From positions 5,332,001-5,396,000 of the forward strand of contig JAXRKN010000043.1 in assembly GCA_038502055.1 (NCBI GenBank): DNA of 64,000 nt, given 5' to 3'. The stretch is from Tanytarsus gracilentus (Eukaryota; Arthropoda; Insecta; Diptera; Chironomidae). Within the stretch, counting starts at the first letter, position 1. Every line of letters begins with the position of its first letter. Of this stretch, positions 9,329 through 23,229 are shown piece by piece. The notes under the pieces are model-generated. The model was not told the origin of the DNA. It did not search any database and saw nothing but the letters and a program-made list of their open reading frames with translations. Made by a program: the position numbers and the translations under genes.

Positions 9329-10793
9329 TTTTAAGTCTTTTTAGGATTATTAATTTACTGCGAGAAGCTGGAGATCGGACGAATTTAATTTATTTGACTC
9401 GCCGAGAAAACTTTGTAAACCACGTATGAGCTGAATTAAATTGAAAGCTTTTTCAGTTTTTGTGGCTTGGGTAAATTATCAGAAATATTAAAAATTTGAA
9501 TTAAAATCTTTAAATTTTAATTTATTTCAACTTCAATCATCGCAAGCAAGGTAAAAAGACTTTAAAATTAATTAAATAAATCAACAAATTGCCATAAAAT
9601 AAAATAACGGTCGTCAAATTTTTAAATCGCTGAATAAAGGGAGGCTCCTACGCGTCACAGTGACAGACATTGAGTCTTTTTAGAATAAGATTGATCATAA
9701 ATTTTTTTCATTATTTTAATACACTTCTAAATATTTGCTTCGTCGAACCGATTGAAGCTACACTAGTTATTAAATTCCAAATCTACTATAGTTTAGTGTT
9801 TTTTCATGTAAATAGTCAAATCTAAGGAGGAAATAAGCGAAAAGAAAAAAAATAGTTCAGTAATAGGTGTTTTTTCTCTCACTCCGAAGATATTGAAGAA
9901 GAAGAGAAAAAATAATTCGTGAAAAATCTTTTTTCGAGCAAAATAGAATTCTATGTACATTCGTATATTATTACAATTACTCTGCTCTTTACAAATCAAC
10001 CTAAAACAGGAAAATGTTCTTATCTTAATGTGTGTAGTTGCATAGGATTCTTCTAAGGTGAGTCAAAAAAAAAATTTTTCTTCTGGAAGAAGAAATGGCG
10101 ATTCAACATTTTCTCTTTTTTTCTCCCTCTCGATTGCACTTTCGAGGCGAATGAAAAAAAAAGTATAATGTATTGAAATTGGGGACAACCATAATAATAA
10201 TTATAATTTTTTTTTGATGACTCGAATGTTTATGGCTTACTCACGTACATAATTTAAAACTAAATCGATAAATAATTCAAAAATAGAAAATTTGATTTAA
10301 ATTTGGCAGAAAATGTTTTGTGATATAATTCTAATCGATTGTTTTATTTACTTTTAGTGTACATCTGAAAACTCTTAAAGAATTAAATAAGGAGACAACA
10401 GCAGCAGCAAGACATCCGAAGATTTAACTCTCAATTGATTTTCTCAGTTCTCATTTTTGATACATCTGAAAAACTTTTTTTTTAAACAATTTTTGTGAGA
10501 TTTTAAACATAACAAAAGCGAAGATTTTATTTTCCTTTTTGAGCTGTGATAAAAAAAAAGAAAGCGATAAGTGAAAGTGTGTCAGGATATCCCCGCAAAA
10601 AAATTAACTCTCCTCAAACTTAGTTCGCACATCTGAGGTTTTTTATTTTACATAATATTTCCTTGCGGTGTACCTAATTTTCGTTGTCGTGCACTCTTCG
10701 CCGTAATTTATTTGTTCCTTCAACGTATTTTATCGCTGAACGTACATCGACTCTATTTACCTGCTATTTATATTGTCATCACGTATTCAAAAG
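9329..10793. promoter_or_regulatory. divergent intergenic region, OST4 and 4E-T promoters
   Basis: About 1.5 kb between the divergent OST4 (-) and 4E-T (+) genes. It is AT-rich with many A/T runs and must hold both promoters and the 4E-T 5' UTR. The last about 170 bp before the 4E-T ATG are less AT-rich and are likely transcribed leader. No other coding exon was found. Confidence 0.45.
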
Positions 10794-13700
10794 ATGTCAT
10801 CTTCGGTTGTCGAAACAATTTCTTCGATTACAAATGAGTGTGAGAAGAGCTCGTCGTCAACGTCTATGGTGGCGGTGGGCGATGAAGGTCAGGAAGGTAA
10901 GTAGAAATAAAATGAAGAACAAAACATAAAATATTTATATGATTACGCAATTTCTCTTTAGACGATGCATCCAACAATGAAAACTTCCAGCAACAACAAC
11001 AACAGCAGCAGCAGCAAGTTCCAAAGCAAATCATCCGATATTCTACATCGACTCTGTTTGCATTGCGAAGCTCAAAGCTCTCACAACAAAAGCCCGCTTG
11101 CAAGAATATGGAATTGTCATGCATGGCGCACTATAAGCCACCACCGAAAATGCTCATTGCTAATATGATGCCAAAATTTGCACTCAATCAAATGCCCAAT
11201 CGTGGCGAGGAGAGCATTTCACCTCTCTCTTTTCATTCCAATTCCTCTTCGTCATCGAACTTATCATATCAGAAGCGATATCAGGAGGGTGGACCAGCCA
11301 ATGGTCAAGGCGGCGGCGGTGACTATGCGAACAGTCGATATTACTACAACAAGTATAAGAGTCATGATGAGATGGGTGGCGGTGGTGGTGGTGGAAGCAA
11401 CAATGGACCGTCACGAATAATCTACAAGACAACGGGCGCTAATTCCAGCAATGGCAATAGCATTCGCTTCTTGAAGAAGGCATACAGTAATAAGTACGAG
11501 GAGCATGAGGCAGCACACTCAATTGGGCTGATATCCAATAAAAATATACTCGAAAACTCTAGTCGAGTTATAACTGCCGCCGATCATCGAAATTTAAAGA
11601 AGAAACTACTCGACGACGATGGACCGGTTGATGACGATAAGGGAGAAAAGAAATCGCCAGCAGATGAGGCAAACAACAATAGTAAAGTAAATGACAAGAA
11701 TTGTGAGCGTGGAAAGTTGATTAATGAAGTTAATGCAAATGATCTGATGAGTCGCAATGATCTCAACAAGAAACGTCCCGACGATATTACAAATCACTTG
11801 GATGACATTTTCAATGATTTGAGTCTTAATCAATTGCTTGACGATAAAATCACCGAGGAACGTGAATCGTCGCGTTTCAGTAAGTGGTTCAGCAAAGACA
11901 ATGACGAAGTTGTTGGAGGCAAGCATGAGCATAACAACAATAACAATAACAACGCTCGATTGTTCCATGAGACGGAAAAGTACTTTCAACCCATTGACAA
12001 GATGGAGCATAATTCATCGCTATTCGATATGCTTAAAGGCAATCAGTCCGATCCAATGGTTAACATGCAGTCGCCAATTTCGCAGCCGAAACCACAAAAG
12101 TCACCTGGCAATTCTGGACAGATTCACAGTGTCGAGGAACTCGAAGCTAAATTGAGACATCACAAGAGTGAGGAAGAGCAGAAGGGTGAAAATGAGAGGA
12201 AAGTCCTTCAGAATTTCTTCCAACAACAGCTCATGCCGAATTTAATTCATCAACAACAGCAGCAACAGCAAGCTCCTCAAATGCCACACAGTCAAAACCA
12301 AGAGGAGATTAATGCATTCAAGAAGCTTCTCTCGCAAATGGCAGCTGACGAACATGTTAAGGTTCCGATGATGATGACTCCCAATGGACAACAACAACAG
12401 CAGCAGCAGCAACAAGGTCCCAATATGCTTCAACAGTTGATGAATAAGAACTTCCAACAAGACATCATGATCCAACAACAATTTCAAAAGACATTCCCTG
12501 GTCAAGGCATTAAGAGTCCAGGAGGAAATGCCCCTGGCAAGATGATGAATCACATGATTCCGCAGCAACAGCCTTTTGGAGGTAATCTCGATATGAAGTT
12601 TCTTCAACAACAGCAGCAGCAGCAGCAGCAAAAGATGCCCGCTGCAATTCCTGAAATTGTCAAGCGTCCCGAAATTCAAGCTCTCGTTCAAGGTAATTTT
12701 AAATTGCATTTTTAAAGCTCTCATCATACTCATTTAATATCGCTTTTAGAATTGACATCCGGAGAAATTTCACAATACAATTTGTGGCAACGCTTAACAG
12801 CGCCAGGTTTATCGCCGATCGAGCGTGAAATAATAACTTGTGCTCTAAATATTTTCAATGCGAATAGCAATAATGGAAACGCTGCCAGTATGTTTGCAAA
12901 GCAACCGCATAATCTCTTCCCGCCGCCTCCAGCACAAACTAATAATCCAACAAGCGCTGCTGCGGCCACTCAGAGGAATTTCTTGACAGCACCCATTCCT
13001 ATTCCACCGCAAGCATCGCCACTCTCACCGGTTCCACCAATCGATCAGCATTTGCTCTTTCAACACCAAGCAGCGGTGGCCGCTAACAAGCAGTTGAGAC
13101 TTTCACCATTGCCAACGGGTAATTAAGATTTTATTTTTCATCCCTTTTATAAAATGAGAGAGAAATTTTATTTATGGAAATGAATTTTCAAGTTCATTTT
13201 TAACTAAAAATTTCTTGCACGCAATCAAAAGGATTTTCTTCAATGGGTCCAGCGGTTTTACCACCGAATAATACTTTGTCACTTCATGTGCCAGGCATGT
13301 ATTTATTTCGTTGGTGCTGAAAAAAAAAACATTTTTTTCGTTTCCTTTTGAGATTTTGATGTTGCCAGAATTTTTTCGATCGATGCTTTTTTATATATTG
13401 AAAATTTAAAAAATGAAATGAAATTAATTGATTTAAAAAAAATTAATTTCTAGGAATGCCTCAACGAATTCCGAGTCCGCGTGAACTGCAGTATCACACA
13501 CAGTCAATTATGCAAAATGCACTCATCCGTAAGAAGTTGGAGGAGCAACGTGAGAATTATCGCAAAAGACAGGAACAAGAGAAGCAGGAAAATGCAAAGA
13601 AAAATCAGCAAGAATCATCGAGTGACGGCAGCATGAATCCCGATCAAGGTGTAACAGCAAATGCGCCGTCAATGAGTCAAGAAGAAAAGGCACCCCAGCC

Positions 13701-14691
13701 GGAATCGCCCACTAAGAAAGCGCCAATTGCTCAGTCTCAATTGAGACAACACGCTCCATCGCCGAGCATCTTTACTTTGACACCGACTTCGGTTTTACGT
13801 AAAATGACAGCCGAGAAGGATAACGATGCGTCGAAGAATGAGAAAAAGAAACTTCTCGCGGCAATGCCTGCTCAATCACAGCAACATCAACAGGCAGCGA
13901 TGAGAAATCCTCAGCAGCAGACTCAACAGCCTCCTTTCATGGGCAACATTGGCAGTAATAACATGTCGCAAATGGATCGCTTGAAAATGTCACAAAGTGA
14001 CGCTGGCGGAATGCAATTTGGCGGAATTAATTGGAATGCACCACCCCATCAAGACATGAAACCGATAGGTAAGAAATTGCTTCTAAATCTTTTTGTATCA
14101 AATTATTACAAAATTTAATTTACTTAAAGGTCGTCCAATCGTAAAATCTTCAACCGTACCGGGACCGCAACAGCAGCAGCAACAAGCTAATGCTTCATCA
14201 GGAATGATGAACAATTTTGACTTTCAACAGCAGCAAAAGATGCAAAACATCCAGAAGGCACAATTCTTGCAGATGCAAATGAAGAAGCAACAAATGGATA
14301 ATCCAGTCTTGTCACAATTTATGGCCCAGCAACAGCAGCGTGCCGTTCAAGCTCAATCACAATTTCGACAATTCCCACAACAACAGCAACCGATGAATTT
14401 TCCCATGATGCAATCTGGACGCCCTGAAAAGCCTGAAGAGCAGAGTAAGAAATTTATTTATTTATTATTTATTTTAAGTAATTAAAAATTAATCTTTTAA
14501 TTTTAGTGGAAAGTCGTAACATGATGAACAACGGCGGCTGCCTCTCACCTACCAGTAATCAATTAGCAAAATGGTTCTCGCCTGAGCTCTTGGCCGATGC
14601 GTCAGCCGGAAAGCTGCTTCCATCTATGAGTAACGTTGGCGGTCAAATGATGAGCTTGGAAGAACTCGAGAAATGCATGCAAAACTCTTAA
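10794..14691 (+). CDS. 4E-T: eIF4E-transporter 4E-T
   Basis: Seven coding exons: 10794-10896, 10962-12692, 12750-13118, 13232-13294, 13454-14068, 14130-14444 and 14507-14691, for 1126 residues. 4E-T binds eIF4E, carries it to P-bodies or the nucleus, and represses and protects deadenylated mRNAs. The canonical eIF4E-binding motif Y-x4-L-phi is YSTSTLF at residues 61-67, just after a ten-Gln tract. Further support comes from the conserved block PSPRELQYHTQSIMQNAL in exon 5 and the family C-terminus LAKWFSPELLADASAGKLLP. The protein is low-complexity with many CAA/CAG Gln runs (near 12251, 12391, 12601 and 14167) and Asn and Gly runs. Exon 4 (63 nt) uses a GC donor and may be a cassette exon; skipping it keeps the frame. 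A poly(A) signal lies at 14737-14742. Confidence 0.93.
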
Positions 14692-17600
14692 ACATCTCTG
14701 TGACGTGCATCAATATCCATCGTCATGGATAAAAAAAATAAACACTTGTATCCTTAATCGAAGATCTTGAAAGGAAGAGAAAAACTTAGAAAATAAATGG
14801 GAAAAAAAAGAATCCGCGTGGAATTTTTATTTGAAAGATTTTTTTGCAGTTCCTTATCATCGGTTCTGAAAGTGCCGACGGAAAGAGAAAAAAAATTTAA
14901 ATGACACGTTAATAAAAATAAAATTGAATGAGAAACGATGAAGATTGGCCGAACTTTATTATCGTCGTACAGCAGCAGGTCGAGACCATAAACTCGGTGC
15001 ATCTCTCGTCATTCCGCGCTCTTAGTGAGATCGTCATTAAGTGATTAAATTAAATCTGGTCCAAAAACACATTATTAAGATGTTGAACTTTTCTCGAGAG
15101 GTTTTTTATAACAGCTCATGCAGAAGAGTGCTATTAAGAGAGGATAATTTGAGAGTGATGTGTTGTAAGAATTAGTGAAATTTTCAACTTGATAAAATTG
15201 TAAAATGTAAAAATTATTATGCGACACTCACCCCATTGATGATCCCCAAATTCAATTTGCATTTTAATATTTCTGCTTAAATTTTTAATTCTTCGATTTT
15301 ATTCCTTCTCATTTCCCCTCAAAAGTTCTGAACGAATAAAAAATTGTATTGCATCCGTTTTAATTAAATTTCTTGGTAATTATTTAAACTACAAATTAAG
15401 GTTGGTCAAAAAGTCAAACTTTAATGCAGGTTAATTAAAAGTGCTTTTTCGATTGACACAGCATGAGGGCATTTTTCGCATATTTTAAGTTCTAACGATA
15501 AAAAATTATAAAATCAATTCACAAAGTGAGAAATTAAGACAGTAAAATTTAAAGGTCTAAAAATAATTTTATTATCTCTTTCAACATCGCCTTAAAAAAT
15601 TGATAAATGACATGCTCTTAAATTACAAATTAATTCCTCATTAACCGTGTCCGAATTTCACCAAAAAAAGCTAACATAATTTACATGATTGTTAATGAGC
15701 AGGCTCGTGCTCACACTTTTCTTCTTCTCTATTGATGTCCTGATGATATAAAAGAGTTTTTTGGTGATCATTGTTTCATGAAGTGGAACTCACAGACATT
15801 GATATGATAATTTTTCAAGTACTAGGGGCGCTCAAGGAAACAGTAAAAAATGTAGAGCGCAAAACCATATGTTGCCGCAACAAGCACACGAGAGCATTCC
15901 CTCAGAAAAAATTTACAATTCTAATGAGTCCTTGAAGTTTCTCTTTGCTGGTTCGATGTCCTCATTGGACGACTGTAAAAAATTGCATATGTTTACGCTT
16001 AGTACAACATAAAAAATTCTAAGAAACTCGATAAAGAGTTCTTGATGTCATTAACCTTCCCCCGAATATTTTATGCAGCTAATAAATGCGTAGGAACGAG
16101 AGAATGTAAGTGGAAGGCACAGTAGACGAAGGAAGTTCATTTTATAATTATGCTTTTCGTTGTTTTCTTCTTTTATGTTCAATTCAACAGCGATCAAGCT
16201 AGAAAAAAAAGAGATCACAAGAAAGGGAGAATTTTTTTGTATGCTCGAGTGATTTGTTGAACACACAAGTGCATTTTACTTATGTTTAAAATGTCTTTGA
16301 TGAGCAAATTTTAAATTTCACAAAATCTGATTGACTTTCTTGATGAATTCGTGACCCTTTCACCTTCATAAAATTCAAATTTAAACGGAAACGTACGACA
16401 GGTTGGCATTAATTTGACAAAAGTTCATGTCCTTTCGTAATCAACGAAGCAAGTCGTGCACTCAACTGTAGAAATGAGCTGTAATTATTGTACACAGGGA
16501 TCTTATGATTGTGTCTTAACGAAAGTGCGCCAAAATTGATATTTCCATGAATTTAATATAAAATTTATGTAATTTAAAATGATTAATACTTTTCGGATGA
16601 TTTTAATTAAGAATTTAAATATAAAACTTTAAAATATTTAAATCCAAAAATAATCAAAATTATAAAAAATTTGTTCTCGTATAAAATATTTTTTAAATTT
16701 CATAATTTTAAACAGCTCAATAAAATTTTCTAAAGATAAAAGTATCATCATCGGGATCAGTTGAATATCATAAGAGAGTTAGTAAGAACTTTTATGAATA
16801 TTCTCTCTATATTAGCATTTCCTTCCGCTCCGTTGAGTACAATGCAATGCCTATGAAGGGGTTAAAGAAATTATGTATGGGCTTGATATAACTCAGACGT
16901 CTTCTAGAGTGATATTCATGCCCACACACTGACTCTCTCAATGCCAAAGGAATCATGGACTTGTGATTTTCTTTTAGAAGTGTGTACTGCTATGTGTAAG
17001 GTGTGCTTGTGTGTGGTTTCCGTTGGCATCATAATTTCATGAATTATTCACTCATCCTTGAGGAGATTCTAAAGCAAATATTTTCATTACTCTGAAATCT
17101 CAATCTACTTTTACTCTCCGCCTCCCACATGCAAGTGTATCCCTTTTTGCAGCATAGAAAATTAAAGATTGCATGCCGCTCGGACCGTAGTCAAAGTCAC
17201 AAACTAGTGCAGCAGATGGAAATTCCTCAAATTTCAAACTCTGCATGCCATCGCATCTCGAACGTGATTTTTTTTACGCGCGAAAAACATAAATCCTTTT
17301 TAAGGACTGCATTTTTTTATGGTCTTATGGCCTGCATATGTTCTACTTTAGGAATTCTTTTCATAAACTCACAAAAATGACCAAAAAGTTTTTCTTTCTC
17401 TTAAAAAAATGCTCATTTCGGAATCTCTTTGAAAAAAAAACTTTTTAAAGACCAAATTTTTAAGAAATCGATAATGAAATCCTTAAAAGAATTCGAAATC
17501 TTGTTACTTACTCGAAAGAAAGGATTAAATAAGGGAATGGATTTATCAGTAGAAAAAATTTCATCTCTTTTGTGTCGTAAATTCTTTTGTGAGTCCTTTT

Positions 17601-18534
17601 AAATTTTAAAGAAAACAAACATTTTGCTGGAGATTTAAAAGGACTTTAGATTATTGCGCAGGAATGACCAAAAAGGACTTTATGGACTCAACGTTTAATT
17701 AACTCAAGAGAGTTTTTATAAAATTGACCGTTGGACATTCTTTTCTGTAACGTTCAAATTAGGATGTAAAAAAATTGGCAAAAGAAGCATAAAATTATGA
17801 GTGACAGGTCGGATGCACTCGTCATAATACAAAATTTGCAGGTAGAGATTTAATTTTTAAATGTCCATAACCACACGCAGTTACAGGTGGCATGAAAATA
17901 TTTTTTAAAAAGAAATTCGAAAATATTTTTGTGAAATTTTTATTAACCTCAAAAAAAATTTCCCGCGCAAATTTTCCTCAAACAAGTGAACCCCTACTTT
18001 CTTCCAGTCATGTCGGTACAAAATTTTCCAGTTTGCTTTCCACATAAATTTTCTTCTACTTTTCCACCCCTCTCTCGGTCTCTGTGTGTGAAAAACTCGA
18101 AATGTAATCATCGACAGAAGTGAAAAAGGAAGCAGAAAAAAGTTAGAATTTTTTTTCCTTCACAACGACTTCAATTGACGACTAAAAATTGTTGATGAAA
18201 ATGTCTTAAAGGCGACAAGTTGCGTTTCAATTGTTGAAATTCATTGTGATTATTAAGTTTATATCGTTGTTTATCGCGTTCTTTGTTCGCGCAAACGAAA
18301 TAAGTGTAAAAAGAAAGTCGAGAGGAGAAGAAAAAAGAAAATAAGGAAGTTAAAAGTCCACATAAAAAAGTTTCATCCTTTCTCTCTCTCTAAATATTTT
18401 ATATATTTTTTTTGTGTTAATGTCAAAAGTAATATTTCATCAGAATATTATACGCGATAAGATACGTGGTGATTTTGGAGTTGAACATCGAACAAAATAA
18501 ATAGAACACGCTGAATACGAAAAGGTTGATAGTA
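14692..18534. other. 4E-T 3' UTR and intergenic region / DIRAS promoter
   Basis: The 4E-T 3' end (AATAAA 14737-14742) is followed by AT-rich DNA. A less AT-rich patch around 14940-15040 may be a longer 3' UTR or a regulatory element. The final few hundred bases before 18535 are the DIRAS leader. ORFs at 16051-16266 and 17129-17380 show no domain or splice support and are taken as chance. Confidence 0.45.
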
Positions 18535-20680
18535 ATGCCGGAACCAAGTAATGATTATCGAGTGGTGACGTTCGGATCGGGAGGAGTGGGAAAGAGTTCG
18601 TTAGGTAAATTAATATTTTTTTCTCTCTCTTTTAATCAACCCTCACTGCAACTACGCCGTTTACAACTGCCCACGCAAAACTCGACTCTTGAAATTTTCT
18701 TCATTCCTGAAACTTTCTGATCCATGTGCGAGCATTTAAATTTTATATTTTTTTAATTTTCAAATTTATAAAAGCCGTTAAGATTTAATAAATTTTGGAA
18801 AATCAAATTTTCAATGAAATCCCTCAAGTTTGCCCTTCTGACATTTTAACGCGGGAACAACGGCTAGAATCGAGTCATATGCACAAAATGTTGAGTGAGA
18901 ACATAGCCCCGAGGAATGACGAGATACAGAGAATAAAAATCCTTAAGTACATCTCTGCATGATGTTTTATTCATCTCTTGCCCTTTAATATCACACAAAC
19001 TCAATTGTGTACTCACCGATTTCTTCTTTTTACTCTTTTCTCTACTCTTTTCTCTACTCGTTTCGCTGCCAGTTCTGAGATTCATTAAGGGAACATTTCC
19101 AACGAATTACATCCCAACGATAGAGGACACGTACCGACAAGTAAGTACATTTTGAGCTTTCATTGTGGTGACCTTTATTTTTTTTTTGTTTGCTGCGATT
19201 CCTCTAAAAAGGTTTTTTTTTTGTGGATTTTGGTAAAGGATTTTAATTGGTTGAATAATTTTTAATCATTGATAAGAGAGAAGGTTAAAATTTAAAAAGT
19301 TTCAATTTCATTTCGTGCTCAAAACCGATAAAACAACCCTCAAACTTTTTTCTTCTTATTTTCCCACTCACATCAGAATTATGATGAATTTATGTTTCCA
19401 TGAAATTTGAGGATGCGAACTTAATTGATTGAAAAGAGCGTCGTTTACGAGGAGGTGCTAGGAAAGATGAGAGGACAAGGAATGTGGGCGCCAATTTTGC
19501 TTCCATCAGTGTTCAATCGCCCACGACATAAAAATTATTTGCATTTCCAATTTCTCTCTCTTGTTTTTTTACATAAATCTTCTTAGTTTTTCCTGCTTCA
19601 TCTGCGATTAATTTTTTTCTTCTATAAAATCAAATGTTAAAAGATTTTTTTGATTCATCGGAGGGTGAAATCAATATTTGATCAGCTTTTAAGGTCATCT
19701 TTCGATGAATTTTTGTGTATTTAAAATTATTTTAAAGCTTGAGCTTTTTAAACTTTAAAATAACGAAAATCCTCCAACTAATCCCCAAAAGCGCTATACA
19801 AGATTTACTCTCATACATTTAATGACCATCATTTTTTAAAAAGCCACTCATCATTCAAAGCTTAACACAGAAAATCCTTCAGTCCTATCCTCCGAGACAC
19901 GGCAATCATAAAAAAATCGTTAAATGTAATTTTTCGCTATCTCTCTTTGCAGGTGATAACATGCAACAAAAATATTTGCACTCTTCAAGTAAGTCGACCT
20001 GTGTCATTTGTTCGCTGTGAATGAATAATTAATCATTAAATTGTCTATACAAAAAAAAACTTTATAGGTCACCGATACGACCGGATCACATCAGTTCCCG
20101 GCTATGCAGCGGCTATCAATTCAAAAAGGACATGCTTTCATACTTGTTTACTCGGTGTGCTCGCGACAGAGTCTAGAGGAATTACGACCGATATGGGCGC
20201 TCATTAAGGAGATTAAAGCGGAAGAACTTAGTTCCATTCCTGTGATGCTTGGTGATTGCAAATAAATTTTCCATAAAGAACTTTTAATTTAATTTATTTC
20301 GCATTATAGTCGGCAATAAAATTGATGAGCCGGCAGAATTACGTGAGGTGTCGCATGCAGAAGGTCAAGCGCAGGCGGCCGAGTGGGGTGTTCAGTTCAT
20401 GGAAACATCGGCAAAAACAAATCACAATGTAACAGAATTGTTTCAGGTAAGGAAAGCTCGAAATTTGTCGAAGAATTCTCGCAACAAAAAAAAACCTATA
20501 ATGTCTTTCTAGGAACTCCTAAACATGGAGAAGAACCGAAACGTGTCATTACAAGACAGTAAAAGCAATAAGAAGAAAGGCAAATCAAAGAAAAAGGAGC
20601 AGAATGGCAATGCTGCGGGTTCTTCAGGCGGAGGAGGCGAGGGAAGCAGTGGCGGTAAAGAGAAATGTCAAGTTATGTAA
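18535..20680 (+). CDS. DIRAS-family Ras-like small GTPase
   Basis: Six exons, 18535-18604, 19073-19140, 19953-19988, 20068-20251, 20310-20446 and 20513-20680, give 220 residues. All five G motifs are visible: G1 GSGGVGKSS, switch I YIPTIEDTYR, G3 DTTGSHQF, G4 NKID and G5 ETSAK. The sequence matches DIRAS proteins closely (SNDYRVVTFGSGG, TDTTGSHQFPAMQRLSI). The residue equivalent to Ras Gln61 is Ser, the DIRAS hallmark linked to weak GTP hydrolysis and a mostly GTP-bound state. The tail is Lys/Gly/Ser-rich and ends in the CAAX box CQVM, predicting prenylation and plasma-membrane anchoring. Introns 1 and 2 (468 and 812 bp) are longer than most in the window. A long 3' region, with AATAAA near 22262, fits a neuronally expressed gene, though that is inference. 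Confidence 0.95.
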
Positions 20681-22034
20681 AGTCGCTACCCGGCTTAAAA
20701 ATCTGAGATAATATTTTATGAAGAAAAAGCTATTTTTTTAAATCTATGATAATAATTTTCTCGGCACGATCTTCTCACTGTAAAATTTCTCTTTCACTCT
20801 CTCTCTCTTATAAAGTAACCCACCTGCACTCACGAATTTTCATTTCAACGAAGAGAAAATCTCAAAACAGATTTCTATATGTAATTTAGACTGAATTAGA
20901 GGATAAACTTTTTCATATATTGAAAGCCTTTTAAAAAATGTTTCGATTGATTTTTTGACGTCATACGCTTCATCTCTTGAGGGATGTGAAAGAAATCAAT
21001 TTTGAAACTTTGAATAAATTATTTCTAATGCTTCTTTTAAACTTATTTTGACTTTCTTCTCTGAATTATTAAAATCCTCTTAGCACACCCACTGAAGTTC
21101 TTTCTTTCACATATATCCGAAAAGCTTTCTCGATTGCACAGATAGCAAAATTCGCTTCTCTTTAAGTTGATATCAAATGTCCATGATTAATGTCTCTTCG
21201 CTTAATCACATGGCAAGAAATTATTAGGTTACGAAGGCTTAACATGAAAAGTAAAATTAATTAATAATTGCTACATATCACACACATACACACATAATAA
21301 TGATGAAGAAGAGATGGAAGTTAGAAAATCACATTGCACCCCTCATATATGAAGAATTACGGTGATTATGAGAAAATTATGAAATAATGAAATTAACCAA
21401 CACGTCGAGAGAAAGATTGCAAAATTCCAGACCAATATTAAAATTATGTAGTGGAGTACCTTTTAAAGCGACGATGACGATGATGCTGATGATGTTAAAG
21501 TTTTTCTGTTAAAATGATTTTAAAGAATGCAAATGTGTGCAACATAAGAAAAAAATTGAAAAACTTGTGATGATTTCATTCATAAAAGTGCAAGAGTTGT
21601 TTTAACAAAATCGCGAAAAAAATGTATGATTATTAATTAGATGATTATCATATATATTATATAGCATCAGAACGGGTAATTTAGATTCAATTTTTAATCA
21701 ATACTTGATAACGAATTTGTACAATTAAATGAGTTGCAATGAGAATACTTAAAGGTGTAACTAATAGGTTTGATTCATTTTTTACTCGTTTGCATGTGCG
21801 GAGGTGTGTTTCTCTTGGGAACAAATCATAATTTGTGTTTTTATATGTGAATAATTTAACATAACTTGGATTTGTTTACTGTTTTCGGTTTAAAAATACA
21901 TTTATTGATTTTATAAAAGCTTTTTCGGAGAATTAATTTTTTAGAGCTTTTTCTCGAAGCTTTTATTTTCCTGGAAATATTATACAAACTCACTGGATTT
22001 TTTTGTCGAGAAACACATCTTCTAAATAAAAATC

Positions 22035-22092
22035 AAGGGGCGTCAAACTACAAAGATATTAAATGTATTCAAATTTCAGTTTGACACCCCTT
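22035..22092 (+). ncRNA. predicted RNA hairpin in the DIRAS 3' region
   Basis: Two 15-nt arms (22035-22049 and 22078-22092) pair with one C-A mismatch around a 28-nt loop. The 3' arm reads AGTTTGACACCCCTT. The loop bases can add a few A-U pairs. The site lies about 1.35 kb past the DIRAS stop and before a possible poly(A) signal, so it may be part of that 3' UTR. It could be a structured regulatory element or a small-RNA precursor, but is short for a standard pre-miRNA. Confidence 0.35.
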
Positions 22093-23229
22093 AGTTAAAG
22101 CTTATAAACATAATATATATGATTAAAGCTCAGGATTGTCCTGACAAATTTGCCGAAAATTAATTTGAAAATCAAATTTATGAGAAAAATTATTCTAATA
22201 CAAAGAAACATGACAAACAACGACGATAAATGCTTACCAAGTTATTGAATTATACCTTAAACAATAAACGAAATAAAAATTTAATGAAAATTCACAAAAA
22301 TTTCAAACGCCGAGGAAAAAAAGGAAAAATTGCTTTAAAAGCTTTTGAAAGGTGAAAGAAAAATATTGGAATTTAATTAAAGGATCTAACATTGAAAAGA
22401 GAAATAAGTAAAATGAACAGAGGCTTAATGATTAAGGCATACTCGAAACACAATTTTAATTGTTAATAAAAATTCTAAGTTAAGCAAATGCATACATTTC
22501 TAATTATTAGCATAAAGAATTTTGCTCTTTCCACCTTCTCTCTCTTTTTTCTTCAATAATAAGAAAATTATATAAAGTTAATGAAATCTTCAGACACGAA
22601 AATAGAGTCAGAGAAAATAATACGGATCGAGTAGCAAAAAAAACGAGAGAAAAATTTTACCAAAATTATATAGTTTTAGAGTAGATTTTCAATCCTAATA
22701 GTTCCTTCCCAATTTTTATGATATCACAGTCATATGTGAGAGAAAATGTAAGTCGGCAATGCTAATGTTAAGTTAGTGAAATCTTTATGGTTGACTACTT
22801 TTTAAGTTACATTTACTGAGGAGAATTCAGTATAAGCCTAAAGATTTTACTTACCTCACATTGGTTCACTGAAATCAATTCTTATTACGATTTGATCATC
22901 ACAAAGGAAAAAAAATTAAATTCAAAATTCTAATTTTTTCACCGTGTGATGATGCACCCCGCTTTTATTAATGCAAATTTAAAAAGTATTTAAGATTCTC
23001 AAAAAAAATATTTTGAAAAATTATAAAAATCAATCTTTACTGCTTCGAATCAAAGATTTAAACTTATAAAAATTTTGTTAATAAAAAATCACAAAAAGAA
23101 AAATAAAAAAGAAAAGTTAATAAGTCTAGGAATGAACATAAATATTTTTTTTTATTCGATTCAATTTTTGATAATCCACAGAAAAATGCAAAAAATCAGA
23201 AGATAATTTTCTTGCAAAATGCAGTGTAT

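Noticed and set aside
11184..12733. Several ORFs on the minus strand and alternate frames inside 4E-T (Leu-rich or His-rich)
   Set aside because: They are shadows of the CAA/CAG repeat tracts of 4E-T in other frames.
13232..13294. 4E-T exon 4 read with a normal GT donor at CAT|GTGCCA or GGCAT|GTATTT
   Set aside because: Both put exon 5 out of frame; only the GC donor, or skipping, keeps the conserved exon 5 frame.
19021..19072. Short CTCTTTTCTCTA repeat
   Set aside because: It is the polypyrimidine tract before the DIRAS exon 2 acceptor and needs no other explanation.
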